A stretch of DNA of 64,000 bases from Rosa chinensis (GCF_002994745.2 NC_037093.1:14395555-14459554); one strand, 5' to 3'. Shown: positions 1 to 12,467, counted from the stretch's first letter. Program-made: numbers and translations. Notes: a model not told the origin generated them from the sequence alone.

Positions 1-659
1 GGAAGGGTAAGGGAAAAGCAGCTGTAGCGTCTAGTGCTGCAAATTCTGGTGAGGGCACAAGCGGGACTAAGCCATATCAACTTGGTCCTAAGAAGGGCGT
101 CAATAAGGGCAAGAAATCTGGGACATTTAAGTGTTTTTTCTGCAAGAAGGAAGGGCACATTAAAAAGAACTGTAAGGGTTTTAAAGATTGGCTGGTGAAA
201 AAGGGTAAGTCTTGGTTTTCAGTGTTTTCTATTGAAGTAAATTTAGTAAATTTTTCCCCTAGTTCCTGGTTTCTTGACACAGGCTCACCTATACATATTG
301 CAAACAATTTGCAGGGCTTCATAACAAGGAGGGCACCAAGGAAAAATGAAGTCAACATCTCTGTGGGAAATGGAATTGGAGTAGCAGTTAAGGCTATAGG
401 AACAGTTAGGCTAGTATTAGGCTCTGGAGCCACTTTTGATTTAGAGAATGTTTTTTATATCCCTTCAATGAAGAGGAATCTTATTTCAGTTTCGTGTTTA
501 GTCAAGAAAAGATGTACTTTTTTCATCGACTTATCAGGAATAAAAGTCTCTTTTGGTTCGAAATCTCTTGCCTTTGCTCCTTTCATTAATGATTATTGGT
601 TGCTTGATTGCTCTCTGCCTAAAGATGTGATGTTGATTAAAATGGTGAATCAGATTTGA
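1..659 (+). pseudogene. copia gag C-terminus and protease (partial)
   Basis: The frame is open from the left edge. A CX2CX4HX4C zinc knuckle (CFFCKKEGHIKKNC) is encoded near 134-175, typical of the gag nucleocapsid domain. It is followed by an aspartic protease domain with the active-site triplet in WFLDTGSPIHIA near 268-303. The protease releases the mature proteins from the gag-pol polyprotein. The frame ends at TGA 657-659, and the pol sequence continues in another frame from about 656, so either a frameshift or a nonsense change has separated gag-protease from integrase. In most plant copia elements this is one continuous frame, so the break is probably a mutation and not programmed recoding. 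Confidence 0.85.
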
Positions 660-2968
660 GTAAGAAAAGAAAGTTTAGTGAAAATTCTGCATTTTTATGG
701 CATAGAAGGCTTGCTCATATTTCCAAAGAAAGATTGCAGAGAATGGAAAGGGAAAATTTGTTGCCTAAGCTTGACTGGTCAGATTTTGATACTTGTATAG
801 AATGCCTTAAGGGGAAATTTACTAAATCCAAGAATAAAACTTCAATTAGAAACACTGAACCACTTCAGTTGATCCACACTGATATTTGTGGACCATTTGC
901 AAACACCACCATATGTGGAAATAGATACTTCATCACTTTCATAGATGATTTTACCCGTTATTGTCATGTTTTCTTGTTGTCTGAAAAATCTCAAGCTGTA
1001 GAGAAATTCATTATCTTTAGAGCTGAAGCAGAAAAAGAATTGGAGAGAGAGATTAAATCAGTTAGATCAGATAGAGGGGGAGAATATTACGGTAGATACA
1101 CTGAAGCAGGACAACAAAAGGGGCCTTTTGCACTGTATTTAGAAAAACATGGAATCCAAGCTCAATATACTACACCAGGAACACCAGAATCCAATGGAAT
1201 TTCAGAAAGGAGAAACAGGTCTCTTTTAAACATGGTTAGGAGCATGATGTGTACCTCGGGATTGCCTAGATTTCTTTGGGGTGAAGCATTAAAAACTGCC
1301 AATTATTTGATAAATAGAACTCCAAGCAAAGCTGTCACTAAGACCCCTTATGAACTGTGGAAGAATAAAAAGCCTAGTGTGAATCACATTCATGTTTGGG
1401 GATGCAGAGCTGAAGCTAGACCTTACAACCCTCATATTGGAAAACTAGATCCCAAAACAGTTTCAGCCTATTTTATTGGCTATCCGGAAAGATCTTTTGG
1501 TTACAGATTTTATTGTCCTGATCATAGCACCAGAATTTTTGAGACAAATAGAGCTGTTTTCCTTGATGAAATAAATCATTCCCATGCTTTCGAAGATCTT
1601 GAGCTTGAGTTTCAAGAATTGCCTAACGATGAAACTAAGATGTCAAGCACACCACTCGACTTCAATATCCCTGCTGAACCTGTTCTGCAACCTCAACTTG
1701 AAGTTCTGCAACAAGTTCAACAACCAGCTCAAAATGTTGAACTGCCAAATCCAATAGAAATTGAAGTAGAACCTCAAGTTGGTGTTGTGGGGGAGGGACA
1801 AAATGAAAACGTAGTTGCAGGAGAAGCTCAAAATGAGCTTGCTGCTGATAACCAGATTTTAAGAAGATCAACAAGGGTTAGAAGACCAACAATTAATACT
1901 GCAAAATATGAAGTGTACCTGCAGGAGGCAGATTTGGAGTTTTCTGATGATAACGACCCTTTAAGCTATAAGCAGGCCATTGAAAGTGACCAACGTTTAA
2001 AATGGGAGGAAGCAATGAAAGCTGAAATGAAATCGATGGAAGATAATCAAGTCTGGGAATTGGTGGAACCTGTGAAGAATCATAAAGCAATTGGCTGCAA
2101 GTGGGTTTACAAAACCAAGAGATGTGCAGATGGCTCCATTGAGAGATATAAGGCTAGGCTAGTAGCCAAAGGCTTTACACAACAAGAAGGAATAGATTTT
2201 AATGAGACTTTTTCACCTGTTTCCACTAAGGATGCTTTCAGAATTATTATGGCCTTAGTGGCACATTTCGACATGGAATTGCACCAAATGGATGTGAAGA
2301 CTGCTTTCTTGAATGGAGACTTGGATGAGGAGATCTACATGAGACAACCAGAAGGTTTTATTGAGCTTGGAACTGAACACTTAGTTTGCAGACTTAATAA
2401 ATCAATTTATGGGTTGAAACAAGCCTCATGACAGTGGTACCTTAAGTTTGATGCAGTTGTGTGCTCTTTTGGTTTCTTAGAAAATTTGGTTGATGAATGT
2501 GTGTATATGAAAATCAGTGGCAGGAATTTTATTTTTCTTGTGCTTTATGTGGATGATATTTTATTGGCAAGCACTGATAAGGGGCTGCTGCAGGAAACCA
2601 AATATTTTCTTTCAAGTAATTTTGATATGAAAGACTTGGGAGAGGCTTCCTATGTTCTGGGAATAGAAATCACTAGAGATAGAACCAAGCACTTGCTAGG
2701 ACTATCCCAACAAAATTATATTTCAAAGATATTGAAGAGATTTGAAATGCATAATTGTTCTCCAGGACAAGTGCCTATGTCTAAGGGTGATAAACTAAAC
2801 AAGAGTCAATGCCCCAAAAATGATATTGAGAAAGAAGACATGAAGAGTAAACCATATTCTAGGCTTGTGGGGAGCTTGATGTATGCTCAAGTCTGTACTA
2901 GACCTGATTTGGCTTTTGCAGTAAGTATGTTAGCTAGGTTTCAATCCAATCCAGGACACGAACACTAG
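656..2968 (+). pseudogene. copia integrase and reverse transcriptase (broken pol)
   Basis: The product begins with a GAG-pre-integrase HHCC zinc finger (WHRRLAHIS with CIECLKGK). A DDE integrase core follows (LIHTDICGPF, FIDDFTRY, SDRGGEYYG, and PESNGISERRNR carrying the glutamate region). The reverse transcriptase has KWVYKTK, KARLVAKG, QMDVKTAFLNGDLDEEIYM and the catalytic YVDDILLA. The integrase inserts the cDNA and the RT copies the element RNA. An in-frame TGA at 2429-2431 interrupts KQAS-QWY where the family normally has arginine, which fits CGA to TGA decay of a methylated CpG. A TAG at 2966-2968 falls where the family has tryptophan (TGG to TAG). No frameshift is needed across either stop. 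Confidence 0.9.
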
Positions 2969-3544
2969 ATAGCTGGGAAGAAAATCTTAAGGTACTTGCA
3001 GAAAACTAAGAGTTATAGTTTGGTTTACCGAAGAGTGAATGAGCTTGAAGTTGAGGGCTTTTCGGATGCAGACTTTGCAGGGCAATATTCTGATTCTGGG
3101 AAGTCAACTTCCGGCTATGTATTCATGCTTGCTGGAGGAGCTATAGCATGGAAAAGTGTAAAGCAAACGCAGACTGCAACCTCCACTATGATGACAGAGT
3201 ACATTGCCATCTATGAAGCAACATGTCAAGGCTTGTGGCTGAAAAATTTCTTGCAGCAGACCAAATTAGTGAGCTCCATTATTTCCAGACCATTGAAAGT
3301 ACACTGTGACAACTCAGCTGCAGTTTACTTTACCAAGAACAATAAAAGGTCAACCAACTCCAAGCATATTGACTTGAAATATTATAGTGTTAGAGAAAGG
3401 GTGAAGCATAAGGAGCTTGATATTGTGAAGATTAGTACACAGAACCAGTTGGCTGATCCATTCACAAAACCCTTATCTGTTGCAGCTTTCCAAACTCATG
3501 CACGAAGTATTGGCATTTTGCCTACTTTGGATACTGAAGCTTAG
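2969..3544 (+). pseudogene. copia RNase H, C-terminal end of pol
   Basis: This continues the RT frame after the TAG at 2966. It encodes the copia RNase H domain: the first aspartate in GFSDADFAGQ, then SGYVFMLAGGAIAWKS, TSTMMTEYIAIYEA carrying the catalytic glutamate, VHCDNSAAV with the second aspartate, SKHIDLKYY with the histidine, and the terminal QLADPFTKPL. RNase H degrades the RNA strand during reverse transcription. The natural stop is TAG at 3542-3544. The domain itself is uninterrupted but is separated from the rest of the polyprotein by stops upstream. Confidence 0.9.
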
Positions 3545-4190
3545 TGGGAGTATTGCCAAATTCAGTGGGAGTTCTGTTTTGTTTGAGTTGATTTTTTAAG
3601 TTTTCTGATTAATGTTTCAGTTTTATATTTGGAGTTTTAAGAACTTATCAAGTTGTATTTGACATTTGAATTCTACAAGTCAATAAAATTCAGTTTATCC
3701 ATGGTTTTAAGTTATATATATTGTTTTGCTGCAGCATTTTGTTTTGATTTCTGTTCTGATCCGTTTTGAATTTTACCATATATGTATACATTCAGCAATT
3801 GGTTTTGTGGATCGACATTTTGATAACGTACACATTATGATCAGTTATAAACATTGACTGAGTGTTGAGGTTCTTGCACATTGAACCATTAAGAGGACCA
3901 TGTACAGATGCATCAAGAGTTAAAATTCACATTCATTGACATTGTACATATTAAGTGATAATTCTAGTGTCTCATGTGATGCATAATCATGGGGTTTTGT
4001 AATTGCAGAGGGATCAATTTTTTTTCAACTTTGAATCTTTTCTGTGGTTCTTCAACATGGTTGTACATTGACAGAGATTTGGTTAGATTAAGGTACTCAT
4101 TTTATCTCTGTGCACACTTTGGTTGATTACTATGTCTATACTGAGCAATATTCTTATTACATGGATTCACTAGATGTTCAAGTGGGAGAT
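3545..4190 (+). other. copia 3' untranslated region with polypurine tract
   Basis: This is non-coding sequence between the pol stop and the 3' LTR. A purine-rich AAGTGGGAGA lies at 4180-4189, directly before the LTR start TGTAAG. That is the usual plant copia arrangement of the plus-strand primer. A second similar GTGGGAG occurs right after the stop codon near 3544. I see no other gene here. Confidence 0.75.
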
Positions 4191-4687
4191 TGTAAGACTT
4201 GATATGAACATCTAATGAATGCATATCAAGTGTAATAACTATTGTTACCTAAAGAGAAAGTAATCTGAGATAATATGAGAAATCCTATTCCATGATATTC
4301 GTATTTATTTGTGAATCTAATATTACGATTGGAAATCTAAATGGCTTGGTAACCAAGCAAGAATATATCGGATATATTTTGTTAGATACAGTAATAATGA
4401 TATTAAGTAACCTGTTATGGGCAGGTATTCATTGTTCTGTACAATATAAATACAAGGTCCCTGTGACCTCTCTGATATGATAGCATACAGTTCTAGCCCC
4501 ATAGATAGTAGCTTCTAAATTGAGAGGATCACAGAAGACCTTGTTGCAATATCGATGGCTTTCTCCACCACTGCTGGTATTATTCATGTTTATAACTGAT
4601 TCTGTTATTGTATGCTATATATGTATGATCTTCATCTTGTGTTTATTATTTTGTGCAACTTCATGTGTAGTTTATTTTCCGCTTACA
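4191..4687 (+). repeat. 3' LTR of the copia element (497 bp)
   Basis: The LTR starts TGTAAG directly after the polypurine tract and ends CTTACA, giving the expected TG...CA ends and a 6-bp terminal inverted repeat. A TATA-box-like TATAAATA lies at 4445-4452, a reasonable U3/R position. The next five bases are CCAAT, but the left copy of the target duplication would be outside the window. The right boundary is set by the inverted end and not by alignment to a second LTR. Confidence 0.75.
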
Positions 4688-6934
4688 CCAATATGTAGGG
4701 GGGGGGGGCACTTGTAGCGAGACTCTTGATGAGAGATTGAGAGTCTGAAGCTAATTCCACATGTCAGTGAGGGAAGGAAAGTGCAAGAACCATGCCTTCA
4801 TTCATCGCAAAAGTCTCAGCTGCCAACACAGAAGGAGCGGAAAGGGCAATTACATAACCATGATGATTACGTACAATTGCAGCAACACCACATGATAATG
4901 AGTCAGAATGCTAGGCTACATCGATCAGTATTGATTTTGAGATCATGTATGGGGGGTGGTTGCCAATGATGAAAGGCACGAGATTAGAAGGTGGAAGATG
5001 AAGGAGCGTGAGGAAGTGAGGGACATTTCTTATGCACAGTGAACTCTAAGGCTGCATGATATGCAGAGGAAGCAATCAATGACGGGTTGGGTACAACATG
5101 ATTAAAAAAACAAAAGCACCTATGCTTCCAAATTCTCCAAAGAAGAAAGGATATCTGAGCGAAGCAGTCCCCGGAAGCATCCATCAAACTGATTTGGTAA
5201 AGCCAGCGAACAAAAGAGGTACTTTGTTGGGTTGAATTCTATAGCTTAAAGGATGGCCAAACCAAGTAGCCATTGACCATTTACAAGTGAGGAGCACATG
5301 TTCAACAGATTCGGGGAATAAATGGCATAAAGGACAAAGGGTAGAGGTAGAACTATGTCTATGAAAGAGGCTATCTTTGACAGGCAGGATGTTATGACAT
5401 GCTCACCACAAAAATATTTTTATTTTTCGAAAAGTTTGAGCTTTTGGATCCAGGGCCCAAATGGAATGATGAATTGAATGGGATTAGTGAGGATGAATGG
5501 AGGAATGAATGTGTAAACGATTGTGATGAAAGTGGTAGCCCGAACAAATTTTGACATGAGGCCAAATCAATTTCTCCTAGATTTGAGGATCAATGAGAGG
5601 GATGGCAGAGATACGGCGAACTGATTCTGCAGACAGGAACGTAGAAATGCGGCTAGTGTCCCACTTTTTAGAGTTCCAGTCAATAAGAGAACTTACTAGA
5701 GAAGAGGAGTCGATATGATTAGGACAGATTAGGAAGGGGAGGGCATTGGAACCCAATGGTTAGACCACAAATTGACTGAAGAACCATTTCCAATATTCAA
5801 ACAGTACCTTGATGCAGAAGATCTCTACCGATTAGGATGCTAGACCAAATCCATGATGGGGTGCCACCTTTCTGAGCTTGGAGCAGAGTAATATTGGGAA
5901 AATATCTCTGTTTAAGAACTCTAGCACACAAGAAAGATGGGTCTTGAATTAGCCTCCAAGCTTGCTTTGCAAGTAATGCATCATTAAAAGATTGCAGATT
6001 TTGAAATCCAAGACTACCCTGATCTTTAAGCAGACTAAGGAAGTCCCAAGATTTCTAATGAATACCCGAGGAATCAGTATTTTCCCACCAAAAGTTACTC
6101 AAGATAGAATTAAGCTTGTTGCAGGTAGAAATTGGGAACTTAAAGCACACCATTGGGTAGGCTGGGATAGTAGAGGCTACAGACTTTATTAGAACCTCTT
6201 TCCCAGCTTGACTAAGTGAAGTTTTCTTCCAACCTTTAACTTTTTTCAAAACAACTTCTTTAATGTAAGCTAGAGCACCTCTTTTGGAACTACCTCGAGT
6301 GGTAGGAAGTCCTAAGTACTTGCCTGGATCAGTTACAACCTTCATACCCAAAATGGAGCTGAGAAGATGAATTATTTTTGGCCTGGTATTCGGACTGAAA
6401 TAGAGGGAGGACTTGTCGACATTGATGAGTTGACCAAAAGTAAGGCAGTAAATGTGAAGAATGTCAAAGAGATGTTCACAATCTTGAAGAGTTGCTTTTA
6501 AGAAGAATAGAGAGTCATCTGCAAAGAACGAAGTGACTAATTCTAATGCCCGGTTGCCCAAGAGATATTGGATGCAGGAGACTGTGTATTGCAGGCTTTA
6601 ATCCACATTCTAGAGAGTACATCATTAGCGAATAGGAATAAGAAGGGGGACAAGGGATCTCTTTGGAGAAAGCCACGGGAAGGTTTGAAACTTGCTCCTG
6701 GTTTTCCATTAAAAAGAATATAATAATAGACTGAACTTACACAGCTCATAATTAGATCCACCCATTGTGCAGCAAACCCTAATTTTCAGAGAACACCATC
6801 TAAGAAAGTCCATTCCACTTTGTCAAAAGCTTTGCTCATATCTAACTTCAACCCAAATTCACCATCATGACCAGAGCATGTTTTAATTGAAAGCAAATTT
6901 CAAAGGCAATATTTGTGTTGCTTCTAAAATCTGC
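4688..6934 (-). mobile_element. L1-type LINE remnant, minus strand
   Basis: Read on the minus strand from 6934 downwards, this is the C-terminal half of a plant LINE ORF2. The order is reverse transcriptase (about 6930-5900), zf-RVT linker (about 5400-4990) and a Ty1-independent RNase H remnant (about 4890-4715). The 5' part (endonuclease and N-terminal RT) is missing at the junction with the LTR unit that begins at 6935. The 3' end meets the copia LTR and a G run at 4698-4708. Frameshifts and stops occur throughout, so it is dead. Confidence 0.85.
5990..6934 (-). pseudogene. LINE reverse transcriptase fragment
   Basis: Minus-strand pieces in several frames match the RVT_1 fold: a KAFDKVEW-like stretch near 6840-6790, VSSVYYYILFNGKPG, FLQRDPLSPFLF (the usual G-DP-SP-F block), and the catalytic FADDSLFF near 6510. 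Then come INVDKSSLYFSP, GKYLGLPTTRG and SQAGKEVLIKSV, which are typical of plant L1-type RT thumb and linker regions. The catalytic Asp pair is intact, but the sequence shifts frame at about 6550 and carries stops near 6800-6850. It catalysed target-primed reverse transcription in the parental element. Confidence 0.85.
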
Positions 6935-7230
6935 TGTAATACCCCGAAAATTCAAATTATTTTTCGAGGACATTTTAGAATGATTTCGTAGTCATGGAAA
7001 GGAGTACGAAGCTTTGAGGAGTTGTGGATTTAGCTCGAACAAATTTTATTTCGAAATCGTACGTTATTTAGGGGCGTCTCAAAAAGTGACTTTTTATGCG
7101 TACCGAATTTGGGAAAATTTCCTTCACGAAAGTCGTAGAGCGCATCGATACAAGTTCGTGGACATGCGGAACGAGTAAATCGGAGTTCGTATGAGGAAGT
7201 TATGGCTATGGAAAGAAGTTTCCATTTTAG

Positions 7231-7238
7231 TATATATA
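7231..7238 (+). promoter_or_regulatory. TATA box of LTR unit A
   Basis: TATATATA followed by GG lies 296 nt from the TGTAATACC end. Equivalent boxes lie at 293-294 nt from the same end in units B (11893-11900), C (36281-36290) and D (44677-44686). The constant spacing in diverged copies supports a real core promoter and fixes the transcription direction as away from the TGTAATACC end. Confidence 0.6.
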
Positions 7239-8064
7239 GGAAAAATCAAAAAAAAAAAATTCATTTTTGTGGTTTCCTCTTCCGGAAACCCTTTTTCTCT
7301 CCATTTTCTCTCTCGGTCGATGCCTTCAGTATCGAAGTTTTTTGACTGACCCGACCCGAACCCGGCATTCCGACCCGACTTTTCCGGCGAGCTCCGGCCA
7401 CCTCCGGCGACGAAACTTTCCAGACAGGATCGCCTCCGCCATCCGGTCGTCCCTCTGGTGTTCTCTATCGCCGATTCTCCTTCACGGCGGCGCTGTAAGT
7501 CGACCCAGATTGAGGAAATCGGACCCGGCCGGAAATCCTTACTCCGACGTCGGCAAGGCTTCGAGCCTTCTTGGTTGAGCTCAGAACTGCCTCGCCGATC
7601 GATCCTTGGTGGTTGTTTGGATCGATTCACGTGAAACTTCGGTCAACTGAGTTGTGATTACTGTTCACGGCTTGTGAGGTAGTTTTCGATCCCTTAAGCT
7701 TGTTTTCTGACTTCGATCCAGTTATGAAAGTTCACAAGCATGCTTAGATGAAGAACTTTCATGTTGGGAGTTTTGTCTAATTTTGACTTTGGATGGGCGG
7801 TGGTGCCGCCACTGTGATGGTGGTTTCCGGCGACCTCCGGCCACCCCAAGGACAGTTTCTGTCCATTTATGTGTTCTACGTGTCAATACGATCATTTCGA
7901 TATATTATACGCATTTTTTGGATGTCGTATGATTTAGTTATGAATTTTTACGGTTTTGATTAATTTCGATTGATCAATTAATGTTTTTTGAAGATCGGAC
8001 CGTCCGATGGACTTGTAGTTTTGATATGTTGATCGTATGACTGTCCCGGTGACTTTGTGTGGTC

Positions 8065-8517
8065 ACGGGCGAAGATCCGACCGTTGGATCTTCGTATAAT
8101 TGTGAAATGGTGTTTTGGAAGGCGATTAGTGAGAATCCAACTGTCGGATTTTCATATAAATATGTGGAGACGTTATTAAAGGCGATTCAGGAAGATCTGA
8201 CTGTTGGATCTTCGTGATAATTTTGGAGGATGATCCTAAGGGCGATCCGTGAGGGTCCGACCGTTGGATCATCTTTATTTTTTAATCCGACTGTTGGATC
8301 GTCTTTATTTTAGGATCCGACCGTTGGATCGTCGTATAAATTCGATCTGACCGTTGGAATGTCATATAAATTCAATCTGACCGTTGGATCGTCGTATAAA
8401 TTCGATCTGACCGTTGGATAGTCATATAAATTCAATCTGACCGTTTGATCGTCGTATAAATCCGATCTGACCGTTGGATCATTGTATAAATTCGATTAGA
8501 CCGTTAGATCGTCATTT
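8065..8517 (+). repeat. 30-bp palindromic tandem array in unit A
   Basis: About fifteen degenerate copies of a roughly 30-bp unit are present. The core is GATCYGACCGTTGGATC (nearly self-complementary, GATCC...GGATC) followed by an AT-rich GTCGTATAAATTC spacer. The first copies are spaced by longer unique sequence; the later ones are strictly tandem. The same array occurs in B and C in reverse orientation and is absent from D. Confidence 0.85.
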
Positions 8518-9543
8518 ATTTTATTTTATGAGTTGTTGGCTAAATTCAAGTCACTTATGATTAGGTGTTTGACGTTTGATTTGGCGGACGAATTGTGATT
8601 CTTATTCGCGTTATAAGAAGACGCAGCGGGATTAGAGGTGAGTAAACCGCACATGGTTCATTTACATTCTAAATATTTATGTTTATTTGTGGGAATTGTT
8701 TTGAATTAAATAATTGTTTTTAAAAATATGAACTCGATCAACTACGGTTCATAGGGCTAACGCTCACAGGTAAGAAAATGATTTTTAAGTATAAAAAGAT
8801 TTTATCTCTTTTTTCTTGAGATCTTTGGTTGATATTAATAGACATTCCTGTGTGAATGTCAATGTACATATTTTATTTATGTGAGAAATATATATGTATT
8901 GTTGGATTGCGGTGAGGGAACTATATATATAGCGAGGTGTTGAGTTTTATTGTTTGAGAAACAGTAAATTGTTGAGTTGTTGAGATATATTGATCTGTGG
9001 GGATCAATAGGTGTCACGCCCCGAATTTTGAATAACTTTTTTTTTCAAATCCGGAACATGAATAATCAACTAGAACACAATCACTCAAATTACAAACCTC
9101 AAATTAATTATTACAACTCACTATACAAAGTAAATTGTAAAGCTCAAATTGAACTTAACTCACCTCAATATTACAATCATTGTAAAACTACAACAACTAC
9201 TCTAACCCGCACGATCACCGCCCTGATACTCCTAACCTGCAAGACTTCCCGCTACACAATTTGAATAGTGTACCGGGAATTGCAACAACACAAAACCCGG
9301 TAAGCTTTTTGCAAAGCTCGTGAGTAAAAAGAAAGAATTGTTGATTTTATAACATGCTTATTTTAACTCAAGTAAAAATCAACAATCTCAACATTTGCAA
9401 GGAAACACCAAAACAAAACACAGAAAATCCCAAACAATTACATTTCCACAATTCTCTACCCACAATACTACCACTTTGGTCCATCCCAACTGTTTGGACC
9501 CAACACCAATAACACGTTAGAGTTCTAACTACCTTGTTACCTG

Positions 9544-9765
9544 TCATCTCGGTTATTATTTAATCGGCGGTCTTCGGACACCCTGTCCTCAGAGTACTAC
9601 ATCTCGGTTATTATTTAACCGGCAGTCTTCGGACTCCCAGTCCTCAGAGCACTACATCTCGGTTATTATTTAACCGGCGTTCTTCGGACTCCCAGCCCTC
9701 AGAGCACTACATCTCGGTTATCATTTAACCGGCGTTCTTCGGACTCTCAGTCCTCAGAGCACTAC
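9544..9765. repeat. four-copy 55-bp tandem array in unit B
   Basis: Four near-identical 55-bp units begin ATCTCGGTTATTATTTAACC and end CCTCAGAGCACTAC. The same sequence array occurs in unit D at 43459-43684. In unit C the equivalent position holds four 55-bp units of unrelated sequence. Confidence 0.9.
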
Positions 9766-10321
9766 GTCCCAACACTCTATACATCCCCCACTATCCATCA
9801 TAAAAACTACATGACTCAGTGATCACAATCATCGCATATAAATATAGTAATTCACGTATAAAGCCACATCTCAAACCATAATAAATAAATCATCACAATT
9901 CCACACTCTTCAATGTCACACCATTCCATATATATATCCACGTAAATATATATATACATAATCATCCGCTCAGGGATAATTACTAATATCAACTATAGTT
10001 CACGCAAGAAAACAGGAAATTCATTTTATATAATTTAAAATCATTTTACTTACCTATGGACCGTAGTTGATCAAGTCCATGTGATTAAAAACAAATATTT
10101 ATTCCATAAATATTTTTCACACAATTACGACAAATAAATTAATTAAAAGTGCAAGGTTCGTAATATGAACCACGTGAGATTTCTCACCTCTAATCCCGCT
10201 GCGTCTTCTTATAACTCGAATAAGAATCACAATTCGTCCGCCAAATCAAACCGTCAAACACCTAATCAAATGCGATCACAACTTAGCCAAAAACTCAAAG
10301 AAAATTAAATAAACGACGAGC

Positions 10322-10880
10322 TAATAGTCGGATCGAATTTATACTACCATCCGACGGTCAGATCGAATTTATACCGCATTTATACAGCGATCCAACAGTC
10401 AGATCGAATTTATACAGCAATCCAACGGTCAGATAGAATTTATAAAGTGATCCAACGGTCAGATCGAATTTATACCGCATTTATACAGCGATCCAACAGT
10501 CAGATCGAATTTATACAGCAATCCAACGGTCAGATCGAATTTATAAAGTGATCCAACGGTCAGATCGAATTTATACCGCATTTATACAGCGATCCAACAG
10601 TCAGATCGAATTTATACGATGATCCAACGGTCAGAGCAAATTTATACGATGATCCAACGGTCAGATCAAAATTATATGATGATCCAACGGTCGGATCCTC
10701 ACGGATCGCCCATAGGATCATCCCCCAAAATTATCACGAAGATCCAACGGTCGGATCTTCCTGAATCATCCCTATCAACCTCTCCACAAAATTTCATGAA
10801 AATCCGACGGTCGGATTCTCACAAATCGCCTTTCAAAACCCTAATTCACAATTATACTAAGATCCAATGGTAGGATCTTC
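10322..10880 (-). repeat. 30-bp palindromic tandem array in unit B with higher-order repeat
   Basis: About eighteen 30-bp units carry the core GATCCAACGGTCAGATC plus an AATTTATAC-type spacer. Between about 10360 and 10600 a block of roughly 100-120 bp containing four variant units is itself repeated, giving a higher-order structure. Because the unit length is divisible by three, long open frames of a ten-residue repeat (IQRSD...) arise by chance; I do not treat them as genes. Confidence 0.85.
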
Positions 10881-11892
10881 GCTCGGGACCTCACAAGGTC
10901 ACCGGGACAGTCATGCGATCAACATATCAAAACTACAAGTCCATCGGACGGTCCGATCTTCGAAAAACATTAATTAGATTATCGAAATCGATCGAAACCG
11001 TCAAAATTCATAACTAAATCATACGACATCCAAAAAATGCGTATAATATATCGAAATGATCGTATTGAAATGTAGAATCTAAAAATGTAAAGAAACCAAA
11101 ATTTTGACCCCCGGAGGTGGCGGGAAAAGGGCCGCCGGAAAAGAGGCAGAGCCGCCGCCGACTACGGCCAATGGTGTCGGGGCCTGGCTGATCCTCTTCC
11201 TCTCATCAAGCTGAACAACTTTCATAACTAGCACGAAGTCTGAAAATGACCGGAAGGGGTCGAAAATTACCTTGAACAGTATGATGGTGGCCGGAAATTT
11301 TCCAGAAACGAATTTCCAGAAACCGGCGAGCTCCATTTTCGACGTAAAAACTTCAATTTCAGGCCTCGATTCCTTCTAGAGAGTTGTTAAGAACATCAAG
11401 GGAAACCCACTGGAAAAATAATCAATCAAAACGATGCACTACAGCTCGAGATATACCGATCGAAAGATTTTCGTTTCGGATCGAAAACCGACCGAGCTCC
11501 GACGAACGTGAAACCGGTCACTCTAGGTGTAATCTTCCTAGTATGATTATCATCAGGTTGAGGGGAGTTCATGGAGCCAAGGATCGGAAGTTTTGGTGGC
11601 CGGATCTAGGAGAAAACCGGCGTTGACCAAAATCGAGCTTAAATCGTAACCGGGCCGCCGCCGCCTCTAGGGGCCGCGCCGCCGTTCAAGGTTGCCACAG
11701 ACGGCTTCGGAGGAGTGAGGCGAAGCTGATGGGAGTGGTTTCTCGTCCAGAGGTGGCCGGAAGAGGAAGAAAATGGCCGGACCTCCTTTGCTCTGTTTCC
11801 GTCTTCGGCTCGGACGCGGAGGAGAGAGAAAAGCCGGCTTTCCAAAATGGGAAAGCTGAAATGGTATTTTTGGAAATTTCCAAAAAAGGAAG

Positions 11893-11900
11893 CCTTATAT
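11893..11900 (-). promoter_or_regulatory. TATA-like box of unit B
   Basis: On the minus strand this reads ATATAAGG, 293 nt from the TGTAATACC end at 12193. The position matches the boxes of units A, C and D. Confidence 0.5.
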
Positions 11901-12380
11901 CAAACTGGAAATATTTTCAAAAAATCATAACTAATTCATACGAACTCCGATTTTTGCGTTCTGCATATGCACGCGATCATATCGACGAGCTTTACAACTT
12001 TCATGAAGGAAATTTTCCCAAATTCTGTACGTATAAAAAGTCGATTTTTGAGACGCCCCTAAATACGTACGATTTCGAAATAAAATCGTTTCGAACTAAT
12101 TTCACACTTCTCCAAGCTTCGTACAATCTCCCATGACCACGAAATCATTCTAAAATGTCCTCGGAAAATAAATTGGATTTTCGGGGTATTACAATAGGTC
12201 ACAGGGGTGACCATGGCATCTGTTAGTGAACCACGCTCTTGTACCGAGTTGGTGGTTACTAATAGCATTAAATCGTGAACCACGCTCTCGCGCCGAGTTG
12301 GTGGTTGGGATCAGTTAGAGCTCTAGTCTGTCTGCCAAATGTTGAGTGACCTTATGAGAGAAATCGAGAGTAACTCATAA

Positions 12381-12385
<5 letters not shown>

Positions 12386-12467
<82 letters not shown>

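Larger units (their letters stand above)
1..4687 (+). mobile_element. Ty1/copia LTR retrotransposon, 5' part outside window
   Basis: The element runs off the left edge. Domain order is zinc knuckle, protease, integrase, reverse transcriptase and RNase H, which is the Ty1/copia (Pseudoviridae-type) order, followed by a polypurine tract and a 3' LTR. The reading frame is broken at three places (657-659, 2429-2431, 2966-2968), so this copy cannot encode a full polyprotein. The 5' LTR and primer-binding site are not in the window, so target duplication and LTR divergence cannot be tested. The right flank is a minus-strand LINE remnant, so the copia element probably inserted into or beside that LINE. 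Confidence 0.95.
9012..12193 (-). mobile_element. long LTR unit B (solo LTR, 3182 bp) inserted in unit A
   Basis: On the plus strand it reads TGTCACGCCCCG at 9012 to GGGGTATTACA at 12193, flanked by a 5-bp target duplication ATAGG (9007-9011 and 12194-12198). The ends form a short imperfect inverted repeat. No internal protein domains, primer-binding site or second LTR are present, so it is best read as a solo LTR of a retrotransposon with very long LTRs. The TATA box position puts transcription on the minus strand. Inside are a 4 x 55-bp array, a 30-bp palindromic array and a GC-rich leader near 11600-11890. Open frames here come from repeats or GC richness and are not called as genes. Confidence 0.85.

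Noticed and set aside
7267..7578. 103-codon open frame downstream of the TATA box of unit A
   Set aside because: Sits at a similar place to the C/D 97-codon frame but shows no convincing similarity to it; GC-rich leader.
10619..10873. Open frame of a ten-residue repeat (IQRSD) in LTR unit B, and a similar one at 35016-35324 in unit C
   Set aside because: The frame exists only because the 30-bp tandem unit is a multiple of three; array copies with indels lose it and the non-repeat flank is not coding.
9012..12193. CRISPR-like interpretation of the regularly spaced palindromic repeats
   Set aside because: The genome is eukaryotic, spacers are themselves repeated, and no cas genes exist; the arrays are LTR-internal satellites.
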